From positions 6,386,001 through 6,450,000 of the forward strand of contig NZ_JBFOHP010000002.1 in the NCBI RefSeq assembly GCF_040907265.1: a stretch of 64,000 bases of DNA, written 5' to 3'. A program made the position numbers and the translations under genes. Numbering within the stretch: position 1 is the stretch's first letter; each line of letters begins with the position of its first letter. Shown in pieces: positions 29,241 through 37,978 of the stretch. Under the pieces are notes generated by a model, which was not told the DNA's origin, did no database searches, and worked only from the letters and a program-made list of their open reading frames with translations. Source of the stretch: Streptomyces sclerotialus. GTDB lineage: Bacteria > Actinomycetota > Actinomycetes > Streptomycetales > Streptomycetaceae.

Positions 29241-29617
29241 CCGGGCCTGCCGACCACCCGTTCGTCCGGGCGGTGAAGCCGCTGGTGGATGCGATGGGCG
29301 GGGAGATGGTCGCGCCGGAGCTGGCGCGGGGTGACGACGTCGTGCTGACGTGGGAGGGGGCCGACCGGGTCGCCGTACGGCTGCCGCACCTCTCCGACTC
29401 CCTCGATCATCTGCTGGCGGACCTGGAACGCCGGCACGGCTGCCCGCTGGCCGAGCTGGACCGCAAGACCAAACAGTCGGTCGTGCGCATCCTGGAGACC
29501 CGCGGCGCCTTCTCCGTACGGCATGGCGTGGAGACGGTCGCGAGTGCCCTCGGGGTGTCGCGGTTCACCGTCTACAACTACCTGAACAGGGAGAACGCGG
29601 CCAAGAGCGAAAGCTGA
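29237..29617 (+). CDS. small DNA-binding protein with DauR/YheO-type helix-turn-helix
   Basis: In this 126-residue protein the last ~55 residues match the C-terminal HTH of DauR/YheO-like regulators: KQSVVRILETRGAFSVRHG, then VASALGVSRFTVYNYLNRE. The N-terminal ~60 residues are too short for the PAS domain of full-length DauR and are unrecognised. It is translationally coupled to the thiamine-binding-like gene and followed by a strong terminator before the uricase operon. It could be a local regulator of purine or glyoxylate genes. No target site is identified. Confidence 0.7.
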   Translation: MTGPADHPFVRAVKPLVDAMGGEMVAPELARGDDVVLTWEGADRVAVRLPHLSDSLDHLLADLERRHGCPLAELDRKTKQSVVRILETRGAFSVRHGVETVASALGVSRFTVYNYLNRENAAKSES

Positions 29618-29653
29618 CGGGTGTCCGTCCTTTACCTCGCGGCAAAGTGGCAC

Positions 29654-29687
29654 AAGCCGTCGTTCCGGGTTTCCGGAGCGGCGGCTT
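29654..29687 (+). terminator. intrinsic terminator
   Basis: A 15-bp stem (29654-29668 with 29673-29687, two G-U pairs in RNA) closes on a GTTT loop and is followed by TTGTGTTG. It separates the HTH gene from the uricase-operon promoter. Confidence 0.8.
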
Positions 29688-29702
29688 TTGTGTTGCCGAG
29701 TT

Positions 29703-29744
29703 TTCAACAAAGTGTTGACGTGGTGTTGCCGGGGGACTTAGCTA
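29703..29744 (+). promoter_or_regulatory. AllR-type operator and promoter of the uricase operon
   Basis: TTCAAC-AAAGT-GTTGAC (29703-29719) overlaps the -35 TTGACG (29715-29720). A TTAGCT/TAGCTA -10 follows 17-18 bp later. The operator would block RNA polymerase directly. Confidence 0.75.
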
Positions 29745-29792
29745 TGGCCAGCCCGTTCAACGCACAGCACGACGCAGCCACGGAGGCTTCCC

Positions 29793-30305
29793 GTGTCTTC
29801 GAGTTCGACTCCGGGGCTCACCCGGTTCAACACCGCCGACGTCAGCGAGGCCAGGGCCGCGCTGCACGAGGTGTGTGCCAGCGAGGCGTGGGGGAGCAAG
29901 ATCCTCGCGCAGCGCCCCTACGCCGACGCCGACGCCCTCTTCGCCGCCAGTGACGCCGCCATGGCCGAGCTGACCGCCGAGGACCTGGCGGAGGCGATGG
30001 CGGGGCACCCGCCGATCGGCCGCCCCAAGCCGGGTGACCCCACCTCCTCGCGCGAGCAGCGCGGGATGGCGGGGGCTTCCGAAGAGCTCAAGGCCGAGAT
30101 GCTCGAACTGAACCTGGCCTACCACGAGCGCTTCGGGCACGTCTTCCTCATCTGCGCCACCGGCCTGACCGGCGAGCAGATGCGGGACGCCGTACGTAAC
30201 AGGATCGACAACGCGCCGGAACACGAACGAGAGATCGTGCGTGGAGAGCTCGTCAAGATCAACCGCATCCGCCTCACCCGTCTTGCCGAAGGAGACGCAG
30301 CATGA
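29793..30305 (+). CDS. uraD: 2-oxo-4-hydroxy-4-carboxy-5-ureidoimidazoline decarboxylase
   Basis: This 170-residue OHCU decarboxylase makes S-allantoin from the unstable uricase product. Family motifs are FNTADVSEARAAL near the start, the catalytic histidine in AGHPPIGRPK (about 70), SSREQRGMAGAS, and the long helix NLAYHERFGHVFLICATG. GTG 29793 is preceded by GGAGG. It is the first gene of the operon and overlaps the HIU hydrolase gene by 4 bp. Confidence 0.92.
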   Translation: MSSSSTPGLTRFNTADVSEARAALHEVCASEAWGSKILAQRPYADADALFAASDAAMAELTAEDLAEAMAGHPPIGRPKPGDPTSSREQRGMAGASEELKAEMLELNLAYHERFGHVFLICATGLTGEQMRDAVRNRIDNAPEHEREIVRGELVKINRIRLTRLAEGDAA

Positions 30306-30718
30306 GCAGCGACACGGCTGCCGACCGTACGTCGGTGTCCACGCACATCCTGGACACCAGCGTCGGCCGCCCCGCCGAGGGAGTGGCCCTCACGCTCTCG
30401 GTGCGCTCCGGCTTCGAGGGGGCGTGGACCGCACACGGCGCTTCCAAGACGGACGCGGACGGGCGTTGCAAGGACCTGCCGGCCCTGCCGGAAGGCACCA
30501 CCCATGTGCGCCTCGACTTCGAGACCGAGGCGTACTTCTCTGCCCACCAGCAGAGTTCGAACAAGCAAGCCGAGGAACAGCAGGACGCCCCCGCGCTACG
30601 GGACAGCGGAGCCTTCTTCCCGGAGGTGGCAATCACCTTTGCCGTCAAGCCGGGCGAGCACTACCACGTACCGCTGCTGCTCAACCCGTTCGGCTACTCC
30701 GTATACCGAGGGAGCTAG
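30302..30718 (+). CDS. uraH: 5-hydroxyisourate hydrolase (transthyretin-like)
   Basis: This 138-residue enzyme hydrolyses 5-hydroxyisourate to OHCU. The N-terminal histidine motif STHILDTSVGRPA and the C-terminal YRGS tetrapeptide are both intact. An extra, glutamine-rich segment of about 20 residues (82-103) lies before the FFPEVAI strand, where most relatives are shorter. It is coupled by overlap with uraD, and uricase follows after 7 bp. Confidence 0.92.
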   Translation: MSSDTAADRTSVSTHILDTSVGRPAEGVALTLSVRSGFEGAWTAHGASKTDADGRCKDLPALPEGTTHVRLDFETEAYFSAHQQSSNKQAEEQQDAPALRDSGAFFPEVAITFAVKPGEHYHVPLLLNPFGYSVYRGS

Positions 30719-30725
30719 CACCGAC

Positions 30726-31658
30726 ATGCCCACGATTCTCGGCCAGAACCAGTACGGCAAGGCGGAAAACCGGGTCGTCAAGATCACCCGGGACGGGGAC
30801 ACCCACCACATCAAGGACCTCAACGTCTCCGTCGCCCTCTCCGGCGACCTGGAGGAGGTCCACCTGTCGGGGTCCAACGCCAACTGCCTGCCGACGGACA
30901 CGACGAAGAACACCTGCTTCGCGTTCGCCAAGGAATACGGCATCGAGTCCGCCGAGCAGTACGGCATCCACCTCGCCCGGCACTTCGTCGACAGCCAGCC
31001 GTCCATCCACCGGGCGCGCATCCGCATCGAGGAGTACGCCTGGGAGCGCATCGCCGGCTCCGACGCCAACTCCAAGTTCATCGGCGCCGACGAGGTCAAG
31101 CACTCCTTCGTCCGCAAGGGCCAGGAGGTCCGCCTCGCGCAGATCACGTACGACGGCGAGAAGTTCGAGATCCTCTCGGGCCTCAAGGACCTGACCGTGA
31201 TGAACTCCACGAACTCCGAGTTCTGGGGCTACATCAAGGACAAGTACACGACGCTCCAGGAGGACTACGACCGGATCCTCGCCACCTCGCTGTCCACCTG
31301 GTGGCGGCACAACTGGACGTCCGACGAACAGCGGATGCCCCAGTGGGACAAGTCCTACGAGCAGGCCAAGAAGCACATCCTCCAGGCCTTCGTCGAGACG
31401 TACTCCCTCTCGCTGCAGCAGACCCTCTACCAAATGGGTTCGCGGGTCATCAACAACCGCAGCGAGATAGACGAGATCCGCTTCTCCGCGCCGAACAAGC
31501 ACCACTTCCGCCAGGACCTCTCCCCCTTCGGCCTCGACAACGAGGCGAAGGACGGAGCCGTCTACTACGCGGCGGACCGCCCGTACGGGCTCATCGAAGC
31601 CACCATCCTGCGCGACGGCGTCGACGCACGCATCCCGGTGGACATGACCAACCTCTGA
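30726..31658 (+). CDS. urate oxidase (uricase)
   Basis: This 310-residue cofactor-free uricase oxidises urate with O2 to 5-hydroxyisourate and H2O2. Family motifs are NQYGKAENRVVKI at the start, LPTDTTKNT (about 55-63, with the catalytic threonine), RIRIEEYAWERI, and the C-terminal GAVYYAADRPYGLIEATI. ATG 30726 follows GGGAG. The product feeds uraH then uraD, the two upstream genes. The H2O2 formed explains the co-regulated catalase. Confidence 0.95.
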   Translation: MPTILGQNQYGKAENRVVKITRDGDTHHIKDLNVSVALSGDLEEVHLSGSNANCLPTDTTKNTCFAFAKEYGIESAEQYGIHLARHFVDSQPSIHRARIRIEEYAWERIAGSDANSKFIGADEVKHSFVRKGQEVRLAQITYDGEKFEILSGLKDLTVMNSTNSEFWGYIKDKYTTLQEDYDRILATSLSTWWRHNWTSDEQRMPQWDKSYEQAKKHILQAFVETYSLSLQQTLYQMGSRVINNRSEIDEIRFSAPNKHHFRQDLSPFGLDNEAKDGAVYYAADRPYGLIEATILRDGVDARIPVDMTNL

Positions 31659-31747
31659 CGGCTCTCCCACGCCGCGAAGTGCCTCGTTTCCCCCTCCCGT
31701 TCACCCGCACGGCGGGAGGGGGCCGCGAATCCTGAGGGGAACGACCC

Positions 31748-33157
31748 ATGGCACAGCAAGCGCACGTAGAGAAACACCCCGTACCGCCCGCCCCCGTCCA
31801 CCCCGTGGACGAGAAGCTGGGGCCCAAGCGGCTCGTCCCCGCCGCCCTCCAGCACATCGCCGCCATGTACGCCGGTGTGGTCACCCCTCCGCTCATCATC
31901 GGCCAGGCCGCCCACCTGGACCCGTCCCAGCAGACCCGGCTGATCGCCGCGAGTCTCCTCATCGCCGGCCTCGCCACGCTCCTGCAGACGCTCGGCCTCG
32001 GCAAGTTCGCCGGCAACCGGCTGCCGTTCGTGAACGCCGCCTCCTCGGCCGGCATCACCCCCATGCTCGCCATCGCCGAGACCAGCGCCGAAGGGCACCA
32101 GCTGCCCGCGATCTACGGCGCCGTCATGGTCGCCGGCGTCTTCTGCCTGGCCGTCGGCCCCTTCTTCGGCAAGCTCCTGAGATTCTTCCCGCCGCTGGTC
32201 ACCGGCGTCGTGATCACCCTCATCGGGGTGACGCTGATGCCCGTACCCGTCGGCTGGGCACAGGGCGGCGACGCGCACGCCGCCGACCACGGCGACATGA
32301 AGTACCTGGCACTGGCCGGCTTCACGCTCGTCGTCATCCTGCTCATCCAGCGCTTCTTCCAGGGCTTCATCAAGCAGATCGCGCTCCTGCTCGGCCTGGT
32401 CATCGGCACCCTCGCCGCGATCCCCTTCGGCATGGCGGACTTCTCCGCGATCCGCGAGGCGCCCGTCGCCGCGCTGCCCACCCCCTTCGCCTTCGGCCCG
32501 CCCGAGTTCCAGCCCGCCGCGATCCTCTCGCTGTGCATCGTGATGCTCGTCCTGATGACCGAGTCGTCGGCCGGCATGCTCGCCCTCGGCGAGATCTGCG
32601 ACCGTGAGTGCACCAGCCGGACCATCACCCGCGGCCTGCGCACGGACGGCATCGCCACCCTCATCGGACCGGTCTTCGGCGGCTTCCCCACCAGCGCCTT
32701 CGCCCAGAACGTGGGTGTCGTGTCGCTGACGAAGGTGCGCAGCCGCTACGTCGTGGCCGTCGCCGGCGGTGCCCTCATCGTCCTCGGCGCCTTCCCCGTG
32801 CTCGGCGCGCTCGTCAACCTGGTCCCGATGCCCGTCCTCGGCGGCGCCGGCATCGTCCTCTTCGGTTCCATAGCGGTCAGCGGTATCCGCACGCTCTCCG
32901 AGGCCGGCCTGGACGACAGCTCCAACATCATCCTCGTGGCCGTGTCGCTCGGTGCCGGGATCATCCCGCTCGCCGCGCCGACCTTCTACGCGGACTTCCC
33001 CGCCTGGGCGCAGACCGTCCTCGGCTCCGGAATCAGCGCCGGAGCGCTCGTCGCGGTCCTGCTCAACCTGTTCTTCCATCATCTCGGCACCCGGAGCACC
33101 ACACGGGCGGCAGTACTGTCAGCTGCCTCGCCCGGCTCCGGCACTCAAATCCCGTAG
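31748..33157 (+). CDS. NCS2 nucleobase (urate/xanthine) permease 1
   Basis: This 469-residue transporter of the NCS2/NAT family (COG2233) has about 14 hydrophobic segments. The NAT signature appears as FAQNVGVVSLTKVRSR (about 318-333), and the carboxylate motif as MTESSAGMLALGEI. Its position right behind uricase, by 90 bp, favours urate or xanthine. The C-terminal tail after FFHHLG is short. It is the first of three such permeases in 6 kb. Confidence 0.88.
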   Translation: MAQQAHVEKHPVPPAPVHPVDEKLGPKRLVPAALQHIAAMYAGVVTPPLIIGQAAHLDPSQQTRLIAASLLIAGLATLLQTLGLGKFAGNRLPFVNAASSAGITPMLAIAETSAEGHQLPAIYGAVMVAGVFCLAVGPFFGKLLRFFPPLVTGVVITLIGVTLMPVPVGWAQGGDAHAADHGDMKYLALAGFTLVVILLIQRFFQGFIKQIALLLGLVIGTLAAIPFGMADFSAIREAPVAALPTPFAFGPPEFQPAAILSLCIVMLVLMTESSAGMLALGEICDRECTSRTITRGLRTDGIATLIGPVFGGFPTSAFAQNVGVVSLTKVRSRYVVAVAGGALIVLGAFPVLGALVNLVPMPVLGGAGIVLFGSIAVSGIRTLSEAGLDDSSNIILVAVSLGAGIIPLAAPTFYADFPAWAQTVLGSGISAGALVAVLLNLFFHHLGTRSTTRAAVLSAASPGSGTQIP

Positions 33158-33200
33158 GGCCATGCCGTGCCCAAAACCGCCAAAGATCGAAGGAACCGCC

Positions 33201-34601
33201 ATGGCAGCATCGGCATCCCCTGACAGCGCGGTCGCGCGCATCATCATCGAGAACTGCGCGATCGCGACCGTCGACGCCGACGACACCGAGTACGCGAGCG
33301 GACATGTCGTCGTCGCCGGCAACCGGATCGAGTCGGTGGGCGCGGGTCCCGCGCCCGAGGGCCTGGACGGTGTCGTCCGCCGTGTCGACGGCACCGGCCA
33401 CCTGCTCACCCCCGGCCTGGTCAACACCCATCACCACTTCTACCAGTGGATCACCCGCGGCCTCGCGACCGACCACAACCTCTTCAACTGGCTGGTCGCG
33501 CTCTACCCCACCTGGGCCCGCATCGACGAGCCGATGGCCGCGGCGGCCGCGCAGGGCTCGCTGGCGATGATGGCCCGCGGCGGCGTCACCACCGCCATGG
33601 ACCACCACTACGTCTACCCGCGCGGCTCCGGCGACCTCTCGGGCGCCATCATCAAGGCCGCGTCCGACATGGGCGTACGCTTCACGCTCGCCCGTGGCTC
33701 GATGGACCGCGGGGAGTCCGACGGCGGTCTGCCGCCGGACTTCGCCGTGGAGTCCCTGGAGGGCGCGCTCGCGGCCACCGAGGAGACCATCGACCGGCAC
33801 CACGACGCCTCCTTCGACGCGATGACGCAGGTCGCCGTCGCGCCCTGCTCGCCGTTCTCGGTCTCCACCGACCTCCTCAAGCAGGGCGCCGAACTGGCCC
33901 GCCGCAAGGGCGTACGCCTCCACACCCACGGCAGCGAGACCGTGGAGGAGGAGAAGTTCTGCCACGAGCTGTTCGGCATGGGCCCGACCGACTACTTCGA
34001 GTCCACCGGCTGGCTCGGCGAGGACGTGTGGATGGCGCACTGCGTCCACATGAACGACTCCGACATCGCCGCCTTCGGCCGTACGGGTACCGGCGTGGCG
34101 CACTGCCCGTCGTCCAACGCGCGCCTCGCGGCCGGCATCGCCCGCGTCCCCGACATGCTCGCGGCCGGCGTCCCGGTCGGCCTCGGCGTGGACGGCACCG
34201 CCTCCAACGAGTCCGGTGAGCTCCACACCGAACTGCGCAACGCGCTGCTCATCAACCGCCTCGGCGCGCACCGCGAGGCCGCCCTGAACGCCCGTCAGGC
34301 GCTGCGCCTGGGCACGTACGGCGGCGCGCGGGTGCTCGGCCGGGCGGCGCAGATCGGCTCGGTGGAGGAGGGCAAGCTCGCCGACCTGGTGCTGTGGAAG
34401 CTGGACGGCCTGGGCCACTCCACCATCGCCGACCCGGTCACCGCGCTGGTCTTCGGCGCCGCGGCCCCGGTGACGCTCTCGCTCGTCAACGGAAAGCCGG
34501 TGGTCGAGGACGCCCGCCTCCTCACCGTCGACGAGGACGCCATCGCACGCACCGCCCGGGACGAGTCGCAGCGGCTCGCCCGGATCGCCGCCGCGGGCTG
34601 A
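33201..34601 (+). CDS. 8-oxoguanine/guanine deaminase-like amidohydrolase
   Basis: This 466-residue COG0402 amidohydrolase has the zinc motif NTHHHFYQW (about 75), the further ligands H in RLHTHGSE and H in MAHCVHMND, and the catalytic aspartate in GLGVDGTASNE. The HHHFYQ form and overall length fit the 8-oxoguanine deaminase/hydroxyatrazine-type branch. In this setting guanine to xanthine is the likely reaction. AAGGAA lies before ATG 33201. It is flanked by nucleobase permeases. Confidence 0.82.
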   Translation: MAASASPDSAVARIIIENCAIATVDADDTEYASGHVVVAGNRIESVGAGPAPEGLDGVVRRVDGTGHLLTPGLVNTHHHFYQWITRGLATDHNLFNWLVALYPTWARIDEPMAAAAAQGSLAMMARGGVTTAMDHHYVYPRGSGDLSGAIIKAASDMGVRFTLARGSMDRGESDGGLPPDFAVESLEGALAATEETIDRHHDASFDAMTQVAVAPCSPFSVSTDLLKQGAELARRKGVRLHTHGSETVEEEKFCHELFGMGPTDYFESTGWLGEDVWMAHCVHMNDSDIAAFGRTGTGVAHCPSSNARLAAGIARVPDMLAAGVPVGLGVDGTASNESGELHTELRNALLINRLGAHREAALNARQALRLGTYGGARVLGRAAQIGSVEEGKLADLVLWKLDGLGHSTIADPVTALVFGAAAPVTLSLVNGKPVVEDARLLTVDEDAIARTARDESQRLARIAAAG

Positions 34602-34661
34602 CCCGCCCCGGCGCAGTACGACCGCAGACTCGGCCGGAGGGGACGGCCTCCGGCTGAGCTT

Positions 34662-34722
34662 GTGGATCCGAGCGGGATCCACGAGCGCCGCTCCCGGGGA
34701 CGCGGGCACGAACCCGCGTCCC
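34662..34722 (+). terminator. two hairpins after the deaminase gene
   Basis: GTGGATCC-GAGCG-GGATCCAC (34662-34682) is followed by GGGACGCGGG-CACGAA-CCCGCGTCCC (34697-34722), both perfect. They probably end the uricase-deaminase transcript. The rest of the 300-bp gap before the next permease shows no gene. Confidence 0.65.
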
Positions 34723-34902
34723 TGGGGCCGGTATCCCACCCCTTCCGCTCCCTCAGCGTCACCCACGCACCTCCCCCCACGTGCGCCACGAGCGCCACCT
34801 GTATCTGCATCCCACCCGCACCCGCACGGCATCACATGGCAAGCCCTCCGTGACAGGCTCGTGCCACCGGCCCGGTGGCACAGAAATCGAAGGAGGCCCG
34901 CA

Positions 34903-36333
34903 GTGGCCGCAACTCCCGGGCAGCACGTGGAGGGGGACCGGAAACACCCGGTCGACGAGACCCTTCCGCCCTTCAGAATGTTCACCAGCGGCCTGCAGCA
35001 TGTGGCCGCGATGTACGCGGGTGTGGTGGCCCCGCCGATGATCGTCGGACCGGCCTGCGGGCTGAGTGCGACCGAGACCGCGTTCCTCATGGGCGCCAGC
35101 CTCTTCACCGCCGGCATCGCGACCCTGCTCCAGACGCTCGGCTTCTGGAAGATCGGCGCGAAACTCCCGTTCGTCAACGGCGTCTCGTTCGCCGGTGTGA
35201 CCCCGATGGTCGCCATCGGCAAGGCGCAGAGCCCGGAGAACGCGCTGCCGATCATCTTCGGAGCGGTGATCGTCGCCGGCGTACTGGGCTTCCTCGTCGC
35301 GCCGTACTTCTCCAAGCTGGTCCGCTTCTTCCCGCCGGTGGTCACCGGCACCGTCATCACCCTGATCGGCGTCTCGCTGCTCCCGGTGGCCTTCAACTGG
35401 TCCCAGGGCGGCAACGCGGCGGCACCGGACTACGGTTCGCTGACCAACATCGGCATGGCGGCCCTGACGTTCGTGATCGTGCTGGTCCTGCGGCGCACCC
35501 TGCGCGGCTTCCTCCAGCAGATATCCATCCTGCTCGGCCTGATCGCCGGCACCCTGATCGCGATACCCGTCGGCATCACCGACTTCAGCGTGATCGCCGA
35601 GGCCGACGTCGTCGGCTTCCCGACCCCCTTCCACTTCGGTGCCCCGCAGTTCGAGATCGCCGCGATCGTCTCGATGTGCATCGTGATGCTGGTCTGCATG
35701 ACCGAGTCGACCGCCGACATGCTGGCGCTCGGGAAGATCGTCGGACGGCCCGCCGACGAGCGGACCATCGAGGGCGGCCTGCGCGCCGACACCCTCGGCA
35801 CGGCGATCAGCCCGGTCTTCAACGGCTTCGCGTGCAGCGCGTTCGCACAGAACATCGGCCTGGTCGCGATGACCAAGGTACGCAGCCGCTTCGTCGTCGC
35901 CACCGGCGGCCTGATCCTCATCGTCCTCGGCCTCTGTCCGGTCGCCGCTTCCGTGATCTCCCTCGTCCCGCTGCCGGTCCTGGGCGGCGCGGGCATCGTG
36001 CTCTTCGGCTCGGTCGCCGCCAGCGGCATCCAGACCCTGGCGACCGCGGCCCTGGAGAAGGGCGAGAACGCGCTGATCGTCGCGGCGGCCGTCGGCATCG
36101 GCCTGATACCGATCGCGGCGCCCGACTTCTACCACAACTTCCCCAAGGACCTGCTGGTCGTGCTGGACTCCGGCATCTCCACCGGCTGTCTCGTCGCCAT
36201 CGTCCTCAACCTGCTTTTCAACCACCTTCGCGCAGGCCGTGAAGGTGAACAGGAGGCGTCGGCGGGACTTCTGGAGGATGGAATTCCGTCACAGCGGCCG
36301 GCCGAAGGGTCTTCCGCTGCCGGGGTGCACTGA
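34903..36333 (+). CDS. NCS2 nucleobase permease 2
   Basis: This is a 476-residue paralogue of the preceding permease. The signature is FAQNIGLVAMTKVRSR, with MTESTADMLALGKI. The GTG start at 34903 has AGGAGG six bases upstream; the longer in-frame extension crosses the hairpin region. It is close in sequence to permeases 1 and 3. Substrate differences between the three cannot be read from the sequence. Confidence 0.87.
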   Translation: MAATPGQHVEGDRKHPVDETLPPFRMFTSGLQHVAAMYAGVVAPPMIVGPACGLSATETAFLMGASLFTAGIATLLQTLGFWKIGAKLPFVNGVSFAGVTPMVAIGKAQSPENALPIIFGAVIVAGVLGFLVAPYFSKLVRFFPPVVTGTVITLIGVSLLPVAFNWSQGGNAAAPDYGSLTNIGMAALTFVIVLVLRRTLRGFLQQISILLGLIAGTLIAIPVGITDFSVIAEADVVGFPTPFHFGAPQFEIAAIVSMCIVMLVCMTESTADMLALGKIVGRPADERTIEGGLRADTLGTAISPVFNGFACSAFAQNIGLVAMTKVRSRFVVATGGLILIVLGLCPVAASVISLVPLPVLGGAGIVLFGSVAASGIQTLATAALEKGENALIVAAAVGIGLIPIAAPDFYHNFPKDLLVVLDSGISTGCLVAIVLNLLFNHLRAGREGEQEASAGLLEDGIPSQRPAEGSSAAGVH

Positions 36334-36406
36334 CGTAACGTCGTCCCGCCACAGCGCAGACGGAAGTTACTTTCCAGTCTTGAGGTCGGCCCGCCCTGGG
36401 CTCCCG

Positions 36407-36480
36407 TACGCATCCGTGCGCACGCCGTACGCATGCCGCGTGCATGCCGTGCGCATCCGTACGCGCACGGAGCCCACGGG
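36407..36480. repeat. imperfect CGTACGCAT/GTGCGCA repeats upstream of permease 3
   Basis: The stretch is built from repeated, partly palindromic units such as CGTACGCATCCGTGCGCACG and GCATGCCG. These can fold back in several registers. It lies in the 190-bp leader of the third permease gene and might act in expression control or be a scar of slippage. Confidence 0.5.
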
Positions 36481-36523
36481 CGGCGCCGGCCGCATCCCGT
36501 ACGAGACGGAAGAAGCGCCACCC

Positions 36524-37918
36524 ATGAGTTCTGCCCGCGTCCCGTCCGACGCCCCCGCGCCACCCACGAGCGGCACCGCCGCCGTTCACCCCGTCGACGA
36601 GGTGCTGCCGGCGGGCCGCATGCTCGTCGCGAGCCTCCAGCACGTCGCCTCGATGTACGCCGGTGCCGTCTCCGTACCGCTCGTCGTCGCGGTCGCGGCC
36701 AAGATGTCCGCCGCCGACACCGCCGTCCTGATGGGCGGCAGCCTCCTGATGGCCGGTATCGCGACGCTCCTCCAGACGCTCGGCCTCGGCAACTTCATCG
36801 GTTCCCGGCTGCCGTTCGTCAACGGCGTCTCCTTCGCGGGCGTCGGCGTGATGCTGACGATCCTGACGACCGAGGGCGGGGTGCAGGCGGGGATGCCCGT
36901 CGTCTTCGGCGCCGTCATCGTCTCCAGCCTCTTCGGCTTCCTGGTGAGTTCGTACTTCTCGCGCCTCGTACGCTTCTTCCCACCGGTCGTCACCGGCTCC
37001 GTCATCCTCCTCATCGGCGTCTCCCTGATCCCGGTCGCCTACGAGTGGGTCGTGGACGGCGCGCCGTCCGGCACCCCGGACCCGAAGAACATCGCCCTGG
37101 CCGCCGCCACCATCGTGATGATGCTGCTCCTCCAGCGCTTCACGCGCGGCTTCCTCAAGCAGATCAGCATGCTCTTCGCGATGCTCTTCGGCACCCTGCT
37201 GGCGATCCCGATGGGCCTCGCCGACTTCTCGAAGCTGGACGGCGCCACCGCGTTCGGCGTCCCGGCCCCCCTCCACTTCGGCGCCCCCCAGTTCTCCCTC
37301 CCCGCGATCATCTCCATGTGCGTGGTGATGCTCGTGATCCTCACCGAGTCCACCGCCGACATGATCGCCCTGGGCAAGATCGTCGATAAGGACGTCGACG
37401 AGAAGACCATCGCCCGCGGCCTGCGCGCCGACAGCCTCGGCTCCGCGCTCAGCCCGCTCTTCAACGCCTTCCACGCCAGCGCGTTCGCGCAGAACATCGG
37501 CCTGGTCGTCATCTCCAACGTCCGCAGCCGCTTCGTCGTGGCCCTGAGCGGCGGTCTCCTCGTCCTCATCGGCCTCAGCCCGGCCGCCGCGGCGCTGATC
37601 TCCGTCGTCCCCATGCCGGTACTGGCCGCCGTCAGCCTCTTCCTCTTCGGCTCCATCGCCGTCAGCGGCATCCAGACCCTGCTCCAGGCCGACCTGCACC
37701 GCGGCGACAACGCCCTGATCGTCGTCGTCACCCTCGGCGCCGGCCTCGCGCCCGCCCTCTCCAAGGGCTTCTACGACGCGTTCCCGTCCTGGGCGCAGAT
37801 CGTCCTCGGCTCGGGCATCTCCACCGGCTGCCTCCTGGCGGTCACCCTGAACCTGGTCTTCAACCACCTGGGCAAGCGCGCCCGCACGGCGGCGGAGGAA
37901 CCGGCAGCGGCCCACTGA
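36524..37918 (+). CDS. NCS2 nucleobase permease 3
   Basis: This 464-residue NCS2 transporter has LTESTADMIALGKI and FAQNIGLVVISNVRSR. In it the conserved threonine of the NAT signature is a serine, unlike the two neighbours. The ATG at 36524 follows GAAGAAG. It ends 5 bp before a strong two-way terminator. Recent duplication of the three permeases is likely. Confidence 0.87.
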   Translation: MSSARVPSDAPAPPTSGTAAVHPVDEVLPAGRMLVASLQHVASMYAGAVSVPLVVAVAAKMSAADTAVLMGGSLLMAGIATLLQTLGLGNFIGSRLPFVNGVSFAGVGVMLTILTTEGGVQAGMPVVFGAVIVSSLFGFLVSSYFSRLVRFFPPVVTGSVILLIGVSLIPVAYEWVVDGAPSGTPDPKNIALAAATIVMMLLLQRFTRGFLKQISMLFAMLFGTLLAIPMGLADFSKLDGATAFGVPAPLHFGAPQFSLPAIISMCVVMLVILTESTADMIALGKIVDKDVDEKTIARGLRADSLGSALSPLFNAFHASAFAQNIGLVVISNVRSRFVVALSGGLLVLIGLSPAAAALISVVPMPVLAAVSLFLFGSIAVSGIQTLLQADLHRGDNALIVVVTLGAGLAPALSKGFYDAFPSWAQIVLGSGISTGCLLAVTLNLVFNHLGKRARTAAEEPAAAH

Positions 37919-37923
37919 CGGCC

Positions 37924-37964
37924 GTGCGGCGGGCGGGGCGCGCGAGCCGCCCCGCCCGCCGCAC
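37924..37964. terminator. two-way terminator between permease 3 and chitosanase
   Basis: A perfect 17-bp GC-rich stem (37924-37940 with 37948-37964) with a 7-base loop separates the convergent genes. Confidence 0.85.
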
Positions 37965-37978
37965 ACCGTGACCGCCGC

